A DNA stretch of 8,218 nucleotides from Candidatus Iainarchaeum sp. (GTDB lineage Archaea; Micrarchaeota; Micrarchaeia; Anstonellales; Bilamarchaeaceae): NCBI GenBank assembly GCA_028714395.1, contig JAQTMJ010000025.1, forward strand, positions 1 through 8,218, written 5' to 3'. Every line of letters begins with the position of its first letter. Position 1 is the first letter of the stretch. A program made the translations under genes and the position numbers. Of this stretch, positions 1 to 6,352 are shown one piece after another. Below the pieces are notes generated by a model. That model was not told where the DNA came from and did no database searches. It saw nothing but the letters and a program-made list of their open reading frames with translations.

Positions 1-16
1 TGATGGAAGAGGGTTG

Positions 17-51
17 TTAAGGGGAAGATGGTTTTGGAATTTACCCCTTAA
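17..51. repeat. Inverted repeat upstream of inositol-3-phosphate synthase
   Basis: TTAAGGGG at 17-24 is matched exactly by CCCCTTAA at 44-51. After one A/A mismatch the pairing continues for about four more positions (26-29 with 39-42, including one G-U). The result is a hairpin-capable element with a loop of about nine bases, ending 15 bases before the start codon. It could be an operator, a leader hairpin or the terminator of a gene to the left of the window. No T-run follows it, so a classical terminator is less likely. Function is unknown. Confidence 0.4.
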
Positions 52-66
52 AATGATGGTGAAAAA

Positions 67-1143
67 ATGGCAGGGAAGATAAAAATCGCGATCGTAGGAG
101 TGGGAAACTGCGCGTCGGGCTTCATACAGGGGATTGAGTATTACCGACAGCACCCAGAACGCGAAGTGGTGGGAATAATGCACCAGAATATAGGGGGCTA
201 CGACGTGCGAGATATAGACGTTGTTTGCGCATTTGATGTGGACAAAAATAAGGTGGGCAAGACGCTGGATGAGGCGCTGTACATGAAGCCCAACCTGGTG
301 AACTGGGTGAAGCTACCCAAGAGCACCGTTGTGGTGAAGCAGAGCCCACTCTATGATGGGTTGGGGAAATACCTTTCAAAGATGATTGAGCCTGTGAAGG
401 AAAGACCGCTGGATGAGCTGGAGAAAGAGATAATTGATGGGATAAAAAAGAGCGGAGCTGAAATAATTGTGAATTACCTTCCTGTGGGGAGCCAGAAAGC
501 GACTGAATTCTGGGCTGAGATTGCGCTCAAGACAAAAGTTGCGTTCATAAACGCGATACCGGTGTTCATAGCTTCAGGGCCGAAATGGGAAAAGAGGTTC
601 GCGCTGGCGGGAGTTCCGGTAATCGGGGATGATATGAAAGGCATGATTGGCTCCACCATTGTGCACAGGGTGCTTGCCAAGCTTACCCAGGACAGGGGGG
701 CTGAGCTGAGCAGGACCTACCAGCTCAACGTAGGGGGAAACACGGATTTCAAGAACATGCTCGAACGGGAGCGTTTGGAGAGCAAGAAGATTTCAAAGAC
801 TGAGAGCGTGCAGAGCCAGCTGAAGCATCCCTTGCCTGCTGATGACATACACATAGGGCCTTCGGACTTCGTGCCTTTCCTGGGAAACACGAAGCTGGCA
901 TTCATGAGATTGGAGGGAAAGATGTGGGCTGATATTCCATACAATATGGAAATAAGACTGGATGTGGATGACAAGGCGAACGCAGGGGGAATAATAGCTG
1001 ATGCGGTGAGAATTGCAAAGGTTGCGCTGGAAAAGAAAATTGGGGGGGCGCTCATAGGGCCTTCTGCCTATTTGATGAAGCATCCGCCGAAGCAGATGAG
1101 TGACTCGGAAGCGAAGAAAGAGCTGGAAGCGTTCTTTTCTTAG
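67..1143 (+). CDS. ino1: Inositol-3-phosphate synthase (myo-inositol-1-phosphate synthase)
   Basis: This NAD-dependent enzyme converts glucose 6-phosphate to 1L-myo-inositol 1-phosphate, the first step to inositol headgroups of archaeal phospholipids and, in some archaea, inositol-based compatible solutes. It is soluble and cytoplasmic. The N-terminus carries the Rossmann NAD-binding motif GVGNCAS (residues 11-17). Further family signatures are NYLPVGS (136-142), NAIPVF (162-167), GDDMKG (187-192), GGNTDFKNM (223-231) followed by SKKISKT (239-245), and a C-terminal GPSDFVPFLG and PSAYLMK. These match the compact actinobacterial/archaeal branch (about 360-390 residues, such as Mycobacterium Ino1) rather than the roughly 530-residue eukaryotic form. 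The length of 358 residues looks complete. The ATG at 67 is supported by GGTGA at 58-62, four bases upstream. The gene stands alone in this window, so its downstream pathway partners (phosphatase or archaetidylinositol-phosphate synthase) are not visible. Confidence 0.96.
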   Translation: MAGKIKIAIVGVGNCASGFIQGIEYYRQHPEREVVGIMHQNIGGYDVRDIDVVCAFDVDKNKVGKTLDEALYMKPNLVNWVKLPKSTVVVKQSPLYDGLGKYLSKMIEPVKERPLDELEKEIIDGIKKSGAEIIVNYLPVGSQKATEFWAEIALKTKVAFINAIPVFIASGPKWEKRFALAGVPVIGDDMKGMIGSTIVHRVLAKLTQDRGAELSRTYQLNVGGNTDFKNMLERERLESKKISKTESVQSQLKHPLPADDIHIGPSDFVPFLGNTKLAFMRLEGKMWADIPYNMEIRLDVDDKANAGGIIADAVRIAKVALEKKIGGALIGPSAYLMKHPPKQMSDSEAKKELEAFFS

Positions 1144-1157
1144 AGAAAATTAGCTTA

Positions 1158-1254
1158 TATCGGATAGTAGATAATCTGCCTTATCCGATAATAATGGAGA
1201 TATGTGAAAGCTAGCTAATTGTATCGGATAAATAGTTTTTTAAACTATCCGATA
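1158..1254. promoter_or_regulatory. Four-copy TATCsGATA operator-like array before fic
   Basis: The 9-mer TATCGGATA occurs at 1158-1166 and 1222-1230, and its complement TATCCGATA at 1182-1190 and 1246-1254. Site centres are 1162, 1186, 1226 and 1250, giving spacings of 24, 40 and 24 bp, so the whole array is mirror-symmetric. Each 9-mer is itself an odd palindrome (TATC, one base, GATA), so each could bind a dimer alone. I see no other exact copy elsewhere in the window. The last two sites flank a TATA-like box, so occupancy would be expected to block transcription of fic. The natural candidate regulator is the Fic protein itself, which ends in a helix-turn-helix; that link is inference. Confidence 0.7.
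1236..1245 (+). promoter_or_regulatory. TATA-like box of fic, inside the operator array
   Basis: TTTTTTAAAC is centred about 27 bases before the ATG at 1267, the usual archaeal distance from TATA box to transcription start. This would give a leaderless mRNA beginning at or next to the start codon, which agrees with the lack of a convincing ribosome binding site there. The box lies in the loop between the last two TATCsGATA sites. An alternative box, CTTATAT near 1154-1160, would give a transcript carrying the last two sites (1222-1254) in its leader. Confidence 0.45.
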
Positions 1255-1266
1255 CATAACAAGAAT

Positions 1267-2193
1267 ATGGCAATCGATGCGAGCATATATGGCAGGATTA
1301 CGCGCAAGCGAGAAGCGCTCGACAAGCTGCGGCCGTTCAACCAGGGCGCGCTCCACAAATTGCAGGAAACGTTCAGAGTGGATCTGACTTACAATTCCAA
1401 TGCGATAGAAGGCAATTCGCTCAGCTTGAGCGAAACCAAGCTGGTGCTGGAAGAAGGCATCACGGTCGGGGGGAAAACTCTCAAAGAGCATCTGGAAGTC
1501 ACGAACCACAGCAAGGCAATAGATTTCGTGCAGTCACTGATGAGCAAACCCGAGATAAAGGAAGTGGATGTGCTAAATCTGCATGCGATAATTCTGGATA
1601 GGATAGATCCGCAGAATGCAGGATACTATCGAATGGGCGCGGTTCGGATAAGCGGCACGGATTACGCACCGCCGAACGCTGCGAAAGTCCCAATTTTAAT
1701 GCAGGAAGTTTATAGAATGCTGAATACTAGGGAGGGAGAGCCCGTGGAAACGGCAGCAAAAATCCACCAAAAATTTGTGGATATACATCCGTTCATAGAC
1801 GGGAATGGGCGGACTGCGCGGCTTCTTCTGAATCTTTATCTGATGCGGAACGGCTATCCTCCAGTGATAATACTGCGAGCCGAGCGGAAGAAATATATAC
1901 GCACCATAATGCAGGCAAGGCTGGAGAATGAGATAACCCATTTCGCGAATTTCGTTGCCAAGGCAGTTGAGCGTTCGTTGGACATTTACCTTGATTCACT
2001 GGGCACAGAATCGAAAGAATACCTCACGCTCGGCGAGGCTGCGAAAATCAGCAGAAACAAGTATAGTGGAGAGTATCTTAGTTTGCTCGCGCGCAATGGA
2101 AAAATCGGGGCGGTAAAATTCGGCCGCAACTGGAAGATAACCGAGGAAGCGCTTGAGGAATACGAGAAAGAGCATGAAAATATGGGCAAGTGA
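1267..2193 (+). CDS. fic: Fic-family AMP-transferase with C-terminal helix-turn-helix
   Basis: Fic proteins usually transfer AMP from ATP to a hydroxyl side chain of a target protein. The catalytic loop HPFIDGNGRTAR (residues 174-185) fits HxFx(D/E)GNGRxxR exactly, so the enzyme should be active. SNAIEGN (44-50) fits the (S/T)xxxE(G/N) inhibitory-helix motif; its N-terminal position makes this a class II, self-inhibited Fic. Residues about 252-303, starting YLTLGEAAKISRN and containing EYLSLLARNGKIGAVKFGRNW, resemble the excisionase/MerR-like HTH_17 domain, suggesting DNA binding. I chose the ATG at 1267 (308 residues). An in-frame TTG at 1219 would add 16 residues encoded by the operator palindrome and would not fit a TATA box at 1236-1245. 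The N-terminus MAIDASIYGRITRKREALD looks like a natural family start. No separate antitoxin gene is adjacent. The target protein cannot be told from the sequence. Confidence 0.93.
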   Translation: MAIDASIYGRITRKREALDKLRPFNQGALHKLQETFRVDLTYNSNAIEGNSLSLSETKLVLEEGITVGGKTLKEHLEVTNHSKAIDFVQSLMSKPEIKEVDVLNLHAIILDRIDPQNAGYYRMGAVRISGTDYAPPNAAKVPILMQEVYRMLNTREGEPVETAAKIHQKFVDIHPFIDGNGRTARLLLNLYLMRNGYPPVIILRAERKKYIRTIMQARLENEITHFANFVAKAVERSLDIYLDSLGTESKEYLTLGEAAKISRNKYSGEYLSLLARNGKIGAVKFGRNWKITEEALEEYEKEHENMGK

Positions 2194-2205
2194 CTACGAA
2201 TTGGC

Positions 2206-2221
2206 GAGTGTAGCACTCTTT
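2206..2221. terminator. Possible terminator hairpin in the convergent gap
   Basis: GAGTG, the loop TAG, and CACTC (2206-2218) form a short hairpin followed by TTT. It lies in the 38-base gap where fic (plus) and the rhomboid gene (minus) converge. The stem has only five pairs and the T-run is short, so this is a weak call. Confidence 0.3.
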
Positions 2222-2231
2222 AGCTTCAGGG

Positions 2232-2822
2232 TCAAGGCGCTGGGAACGAATAGGTCCATTCCGAGGCCCGTTTTCCTTTCAGGTAATAGGCATAAATAAG
2301 ACCGAAGAAAAGCCCGCCCAGGTGGGCAGCCCCGCCTATGCCGCTGGCCTGGCCTATGGGGGAGACGTAAAACAGGTTCAGCAGAACCCAGAACGCGACC
2401 GCGTATTTCATCCGCATCGGAAAAAAGTACATGTAAACTACGCTGTTCGGTGCGAACATCGCCACTGCCCCTAAAACTGCGTAGATTGCGCCGCTCGCGC
2501 CCAGCGCAGGAACAGGGGGGCTGATGCCTGCGAAAACGAATGCGAGATAGAGCAGGTTGCCCACTATTCCTCCTATGAAGAAAATCTTGTAAAGCTCGCT
2601 TTTTCCAGCCATGCGCATGAGCACGGGCGCGAAGAAGAACAGGGAAAGTGCGTTGAAGAATATGTGCTCTATGCCCGCGTGCATGAATATCGAGGTCACG
2701 AGGCGCCATATTTCCAGGGGCTTGGAAGGGTCCAGGTAAAAAAGCTCGGTAAAGCCTGGAAATACCTGCTGGAGTATGAATGCTATGGCCATTGCCGCAA
2801 GGAGGTAAATCAACCTACGCAC
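2232..2822 (-). CDS. Rhomboid-family intramembrane serine protease
   Basis: Rhomboids cleave transmembrane segments of other membrane proteins inside the bilayer. The 196-residue protein is strongly hydrophobic, with about six membrane segments, the size of a minimal prokaryotic rhomboid. The catalytic serine is S110 in GASG (108-111) and the partner histidine is H167 in AAHLGG. H48, H53 and N57 (HxxxxHxxxN) in the second membrane segment match the conserved oxyanion-side residues of GlpG. All key residues are present, so activity is expected. The start is a GTG at 2820-2822 that overlaps the end of the thioredoxin reductase gene by 8 bp. A stop codon lies two codons upstream in the same frame, so no earlier start is possible. 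The overlap implies one transcript and translational coupling. The next candidate start would be Met11, which would cut into the first membrane helix. Substrates are unknown. Confidence 0.93.
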   Translation of the reverse strand: MRRLIYLLAAMAIAFILQQVFPGFTELFYLDPSKPLEIWRLVTSIFMHAGIEHIFFNALSLFFFAPVLMRMAGKSELYKIFFIGGIVGNLLYLAFVFAGISPPVPALGASGAIYAVLGAVAMFAPNSVVYMYFFPMRMKYAVAFWVLLNLFYVSPIGQASGIGGAAHLGGLFFGLIYAYYLKGKRASEWTYSFPAP

Positions 2823-3732
2823 CCATCAGGAATTTTATCGCTGAAAGCGCCGCGATGGTTCCGTCAGCTGTGGCGGTGGTGACCTGCTTTATTTTGGAGT
2901 TGGTCACGTCGCCGGCTGCGAAAACGCCTGGGATACTGGTGCGCCTGTCCGCATCAACTATTATGTAACCGTATTTGTCCAAGTTGAGCTTGCCTTTCAG
3001 GAACTCGGTGTTGGGAGTCCAGCCGATGTAAATGAAAACCCCGTCGGTTCTTATTTCAGAGAGCGCGTTGGTTTTGACGTTCCTTACTTTCAGGGCTTCC
3101 ACGCTCCTGGAACCGATCATCTCTTCGGCCACGCTGTCCATGAGGAATTTTATCTTCGGGTTGGATTTCACTTTGTCCTGGACCGCCTTTTCAGCCCGGA
3201 ATTCGCTGCGCCTGTGCACTATGAGCACGGATTTGGCGTGCTTGGTGAGGTAGTTGGCCTCCTCGAGAGCTGAGCTGCCCCCGCCGACAACTATTATGTC
3301 CTTGCCCTTGAAGAACGGGGCATCACAGGTGGCGCAATAGCTCACGCCCTTGCCCTTGAGCTCCTCCTCGCCTTTCACGCCCAGTTTTTTCTCCTTGCTG
3401 CCCGTGGCTATTATCACTGTTTTGGATTCGAAAACGCCGCCCGTGGTCTGGATTTTCTTGATTTCCCCATCCAGCTCGAGATCCAGCACATCCATGAATT
3501 CCGTTATTTCTGCCCCGAATTTCTTGGCGTGGCTGGCCATCAGCTCGGTGAGCTCAGGGCCCGAGAGGGATTCGTAGCCAGGGTAGTTCTCTATGACCGC
3601 TGTGCTGGCCACCTGACCGCCTGCTGCGCCCTTTTCCAGCACCATAGTTTTAAGCCCGCCGCGCGAGGCGTAAAGCGCCGCTGTGAGGCCGGCAGGGCCT
3701 CCGCCTATTATTATTAAATCGTAAAGAGGCAT
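2815..3732 (-). CDS. trxB: Thioredoxin reductase (NAD(P)H, FAD-dependent)
   Basis: This cytoplasmic flavoenzyme passes electrons from NAD(P)H through FAD and an active-site disulfide to thioredoxin-like proteins. The order of motifs is that of low-molecular-weight thioredoxin reductases: the FAD-binding GGGPAGL (10-16), the redox-active CATC (133-136) in SYCATCDAPFF, the second dinucleotide fold GGGSSA (150-155), HRRSEFRA (173-180), which favours NADPH, and the C-terminal FAD motif GVFAAGDV (269-276). The length of 305 residues is normal for the family. I chose the ATG at 3730-3732 because AGGTG lies six bases upstream (complement of 3739-3743) and MPLYDLIIIGGG is a typical start. A TTG nine codons earlier is open but unneeded. 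It is the first gene of a two-gene unit with the overlapping rhomboid gene. No thioredoxin gene is visible in the window. Confidence 0.96.
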   Translation of the reverse strand: MPLYDLIIIGGGPAGLTAALYASRGGLKTMVLEKGAAGGQVASTAVIENYPGYESLSGPELTELMASHAKKFGAEITEFMDVLDLELDGEIKKIQTTGGVFESKTVIIATGSKEKKLGVKGEEELKGKGVSYCATCDAPFFKGKDIIVVGGGSSALEEANYLTKHAKSVLIVHRRSEFRAEKAVQDKVKSNPKIKFLMDSVAEEMIGSRSVEALKVRNVKTNALSEIRTDGVFIYIGWTPNTEFLKGKLNLDKYGYIIVDADRRTSIPGVFAAGDVTNSKIKQVTTATADGTIAALSAIKFLMGA

Positions 3733-3836
3733 CAAAAACACCTGAAGAATAAGCTGCAAACTGGTTTAATTGCTTTGCTGAAATTGGTGCAAGGCACTGA
3801 GTTCAAACTATGGATTGACATGTCCAGAAAGCTATG

Positions 3837-3843
3837 AAAAAAA
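3837..3843 (-). terminator. T-run after the lipoprotein gene
   Basis: Seven consecutive T residues on the minus strand begin 8 bases after the TAG stop of the lipoprotein gene (3852-3854). Oligo-T tracts alone often end archaeal transcripts. It partly abuts the TATA-like box assigned to trxB, so the two functions may compete or one call may be wrong. Confidence 0.35.
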
Positions 3844-3850
3844 TATAAAC
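3841..3850 (-). promoter_or_regulatory. TATA-like box for trxB-rhomboid
   Basis: On the minus strand this reads GTTTATATTT, close to the archaeal TATA consensus. A start site about 27 bases on, near 3819, would give a leader of about 86 bases before trxB. The 8-bp palindrome GACATGTC (3817-3824) covers that expected start site and is a candidate operator, though a single short palindrome can occur by chance. The rest of the gap 3733-3851 shows only the trxB ribosome binding site at 3739-3743. Confidence 0.4.
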
Positions 3851-3851
3851 G

Positions 3852-6257
3852 CTAGCTGCATTTGACAGTGCATTCTCCTTCGAGCGGGCATGCAGATGTT
3901 TTTTCTGGGCTCCAATCTAGGCAATCACCTCCATTCTGGTCGCCGCAGGTTTTGGTTTGCACAAGTTTGTAGAACGCAATTTGGGCCAACTCAGCATCAT
4001 AAAGATGTGCCTCTTTAAAAGCCGAAGTAAACGTGCGTATCAACTGAAATTGGTAGGTCTCATTTCTGATTTTAGTTGTCCAGGAACTCCCCTCTTTGAT
4101 GTTTTCTATATGGTCATAATCAATAGATCCGCTAGGGACAGCATCTTTGTGTTCCATAAAAATGGCACCGCTGTTGGTTACTGAAAAGGTGAAGTAATCT
4201 TCAAGCGGGTATCTAAACCCATTTACGGGCTCCCCCCGTTCATAAATCGGCGTCGCTCCTCTGAAGAAGTAGGTAGTTCCTGGTTGATAGACTGTTGACT
4301 CTAGCAAATATCCGCTTTCAGAGTCATTAGCCACCTCCAAAGTTTCATTTATACTGAATTTAGCCCACCAGATTTTATTCCTGCCTCCAGCCACATCCAC
4401 CAGTTCCAATCCATAGTTTTTTCCATTTGATCCGGCTAGCACTAATTTTTCTCCAATACCAAGTATCCTTGTGTCGTTTTTGCTGTTGGTTTGAACATCC
4501 AGTAGTACTCGCCTCTTCCCAGGGGTCAGGTCCAGGTCCATAAGTGTGATTTTTGTTTTTTGATCAGGCAATACCGTACTATTGATGTATGCATCTAGCA
4601 CAGTGGTGGTGTCAACCGAATAATTGAAATCCAGTCCTGAAGCACTAAATCTTGCCCAAGTATTCTGCGGATCGTCCGCCCTGGCAATATTGATTAGCGA
4701 CACATTCACATACATTGGAGTGGGATTGCTCTTCAGCCACACTTTAACAACTTGGTTTTCACCCTCGTTTAGCTTTATGTAATCTATGAAGCCGGGCTTA
4801 CTCGGACTCAGTCCTGATCCGTATACAGTACTGCCAGTAAGGACTGCAAAAATGGCAGAACCATCTAAATCTATATCATACAATCTAATATAGCCCGGAT
4901 AGTCTTCGATATGCTTAGAGCCAATAGTATAAAATGGCCAGCATAGTTCACTTTCATAGTAATTGGTGTACCCCTCCTTGATTGTACAATCCGTCCATAT
5001 CTCTTCAGACTTATCTCCAGAAACCTGGAAATCAACCCGCACCCACTCGTTTTCGCCGTCCGTTATGGTTTCATATGCTTTTATTTTGTAGTTCTTTCCA
5101 GGGGGATATGTGCGGACTATTTCACTTCCTGGCCTTACTTTTTCCATCGTCACATATTCGCCCTGCTCTCCACCATAAACATTTAGCAAAGCACTCCCAT
5201 CAAACGAGTCTATACCTTTAAGCACCAAGTACTGGTCAGCATCATCGCTATAATACTTATCTCCCAGGGACAATAACGACCCCGAGCTGTAATAACGCAT
5301 CGGCGCATCAGTTTGGTTCAGTTCTACATCCGTCAATAGATTGCCAAGATATCCTTTTGCGGCATTCTTTTTGACGGTTATTTTATAATTTTTACCTCCT
5401 AGGTTTGTCACAACAGATTCGTTCTCATTCAGTGCCGCAAGCAAAAGAACCTGGCTTGTATTACTAAAGAGTGTGACAACTGTTTTGCCGGTGCGATTGT
5501 CCACTCCGACATGACCATAAAATCCGCTTGGAAGATTGGATCCCAGTTGCCAATACGAGGAAGACCATGTCAGGTGCGTTCCTTCATTCGGAAGGGGTGT
5601 TTGAGTGCTTCCGTTTATTTCTTCAACTTTCAGTCTTGCCCAAACACGCGGTTGCTCATATGGTGACGCGGCATAAACTCCGGCATCCACCACATAAACA
5701 CGGTACTTGTTCCTGTTCGCACCATAACCTGTTATGGATTCATTGGTACTGACCAGCCACGCTCCGCTGTCGGGTTCTCCTTTAAACCACATAATGGCCC
5801 CCCCGGTTAGTTTATCAATATCCATAAGATAAACTGGCGAAGCTGACTGGTCAGGAGTATATTTACCGGTAGCTACAACATATTTGTATACGGCTCCATC
5901 CGGAGCAGACAGAAAAATTTCACCAGTTCTATCATGAGTATCGTTGAGTTCTGGAACTGGCAGACAGGCAACTTCACCGGCAGAGCATTCGTCCCTGCAC
6001 ATGTTCTTGCAGATGCCATTTTTGCATGTTTGGTTTTCTGGACAAACTTCGGCAACACCCCATTCAAAACACCCTGAGTTTTCTGTACATCTTAGCAGCA
6101 AATCTCCCTGGCAATTTGTCTCGCCTGCAGTGCATTCACTAACGCAGGCGGTTCCGTTCGTTGCATTGTCTGCCACATCTGGTGTTTGCGTGCAGCCCAC
6201 CACAAACAAGAACAACAGTGAAAAAAATCCGAATAAAAACGAGGTTGAATTTTTCAT
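3852..6257 (-). CDS. Large secreted lipoprotein with split cysteine-rich module and beta repeats
   Basis: I do not recognise a named family. The N-terminus (1-22) is a signal sequence ending in the lipobox VVGC, so C22 is the likely lipid-anchored first residue and the protein should sit on the outer face of the membrane. A cysteine-rich module covers C38-C83 (C-x3-C-x6-C-x7-C-x5-C-FEW-x5-C-x5-C-x4-C). A second copy begins at C87-x3-C91-x6-C98 and seems to be completed only at the C-terminus: C771-x7-C779-LDW-x7-C790-x5-C796-x3-C800. Between them lie about six degenerate beta-rich repeats of 70-85 residues. The mature part has 17 N-x-S/T sequons, consistent with archaeal surface glycosylation. 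C424 and C439 may form one more disulfide. The gene looks more A/T-rich than its neighbours, as expected of a fast-changing surface protein. A structural or adhesive role at the cell surface is inference. The ATG at 6255-6257 is placed by the signal peptide. Confidence 0.85.
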   Translation of the reverse strand: MKNSTSFLFGFFSLLFLFVVGCTQTPDVADNATNGTACVSECTAGETNCQGDLLLRCTENSGCFEWGVAEVCPENQTCKNGICKNMCRDECSAGEVACLPVPELNDTHDRTGEIFLSAPDGAVYKYVVATGKYTPDQSASPVYLMDIDKLTGGAIMWFKGEPDSGAWLVSTNESITGYGANRNKYRVYVVDAGVYAASPYEQPRVWARLKVEEINGSTQTPLPNEGTHLTWSSSYWQLGSNLPSGFYGHVGVDNRTGKTVVTLFSNTSQVLLLAALNENESVVTNLGGKNYKITVKKNAAKGYLGNLLTDVELNQTDAPMRYYSSGSLLSLGDKYYSDDADQYLVLKGIDSFDGSALLNVYGGEQGEYVTMEKVRPGSEIVRTYPPGKNYKIKAYETITDGENEWVRVDFQVSGDKSEEIWTDCTIKEGYTNYYESELCWPFYTIGSKHIEDYPGYIRLYDIDLDGSAIFAVLTGSTVYGSGLSPSKPGFIDYIKLNEGENQVVKVWLKSNPTPMYVNVSLINIARADDPQNTWARFSASGLDFNYSVDTTTVLDAYINSTVLPDQKTKITLMDLDLTPGKRRVLLDVQTNSKNDTRILGIGEKLVLAGSNGKNYGLELVDVAGGRNKIWWAKFSINETLEVANDSESGYLLESTVYQPGTTYFFRGATPIYERGEPVNGFRYPLEDYFTFSVTNSGAIFMEHKDAVPSGSIDYDHIENIKEGSSWTTKIRNETYQFQLIRTFTSAFKEAHLYDAELAQIAFYKLVQTKTCGDQNGGDCLDWSPEKTSACPLEGECTVKCS
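3987..5834 (-). repeat. About six degenerate protein repeats within the lipoprotein
   Basis: Approximate residue ranges are 142-210, 245-313, 342-412, 456-540, 568-638 and 689-757. The shared pattern begins with a hydrophobic strand and a DID-like turn, as in VYLMDIDKLTGGAI, LVLKGIDSFDGSAL, IRLYDIDLDGSAI and ITLMDLDLTPGKRRVLL. A GE or GS turn follows, then GKNY-like (GGKNYKITV, GKNYKIKAY, GKNYGLELV). The unit closes with an aromatic-rich strand such as VWARLKV, EWVRVDF, TWARFSA or WWAKFSI. Copies 2 and 6 are the most diverged. The pattern suggests tandem immunoglobulin- or S-layer-like beta domains. Boundaries are by eye. Confidence 0.6.
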
Positions 6258-6278
6258 AATCCTATGATGAACGCGAAT

Positions 6279-6288
6279 GTATTAAAAC
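6279..6288 (-). promoter_or_regulatory. TATA-like box of the lipoprotein gene
   Basis: On the minus strand this reads GTTTTAATAC, centred about 27 bases before the ATG at 6257. That spacing predicts a leaderless or nearly leaderless transcript. The AGGATT just before the ATG is a poor ribosome binding site, which fits. Confidence 0.4.
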
Positions 6289-6352
6289 TTGCTGAATTGC
6301 GCCTGAAACAGGGCATCCACGGCGATAACAACTCTTTTTAAGCGTTTCTCTC

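Noticed and set aside
1194..1211. Five- or six-codon frame between the two operator pairs
   Set aside because: It is too short and has no ribosome binding site; it is expected by chance.
1219..1266. TTG start giving Fic 16 extra residues
   Set aside because: These codons are the operator palindrome and TATA-like box; the family-like N-terminus begins at the ATG at 1267.
2194..2709. A 171-codon minus-strand frame inside the rhomboid gene
   Set aside because: It overlaps the rhomboid gene in another frame of the same strand; the rhomboid frame has all catalytic residues and this one is an arginine-rich shadow.
3733..3759. TTG start giving thioredoxin reductase nine extra residues
   Set aside because: The extension contains the ribosome binding site of the ATG at 3732 and has no counterpart in the family.
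6263..6306. Possible C/D-box guide RNA (ATGATGA near 6264 and CTGA at 6292 and 6303)
   Set aside because: No C' box lies between the two CTGA sequences, spacing is poor, there is no terminal stem, and the region is better explained as the promoter and start of the lipoprotein gene.
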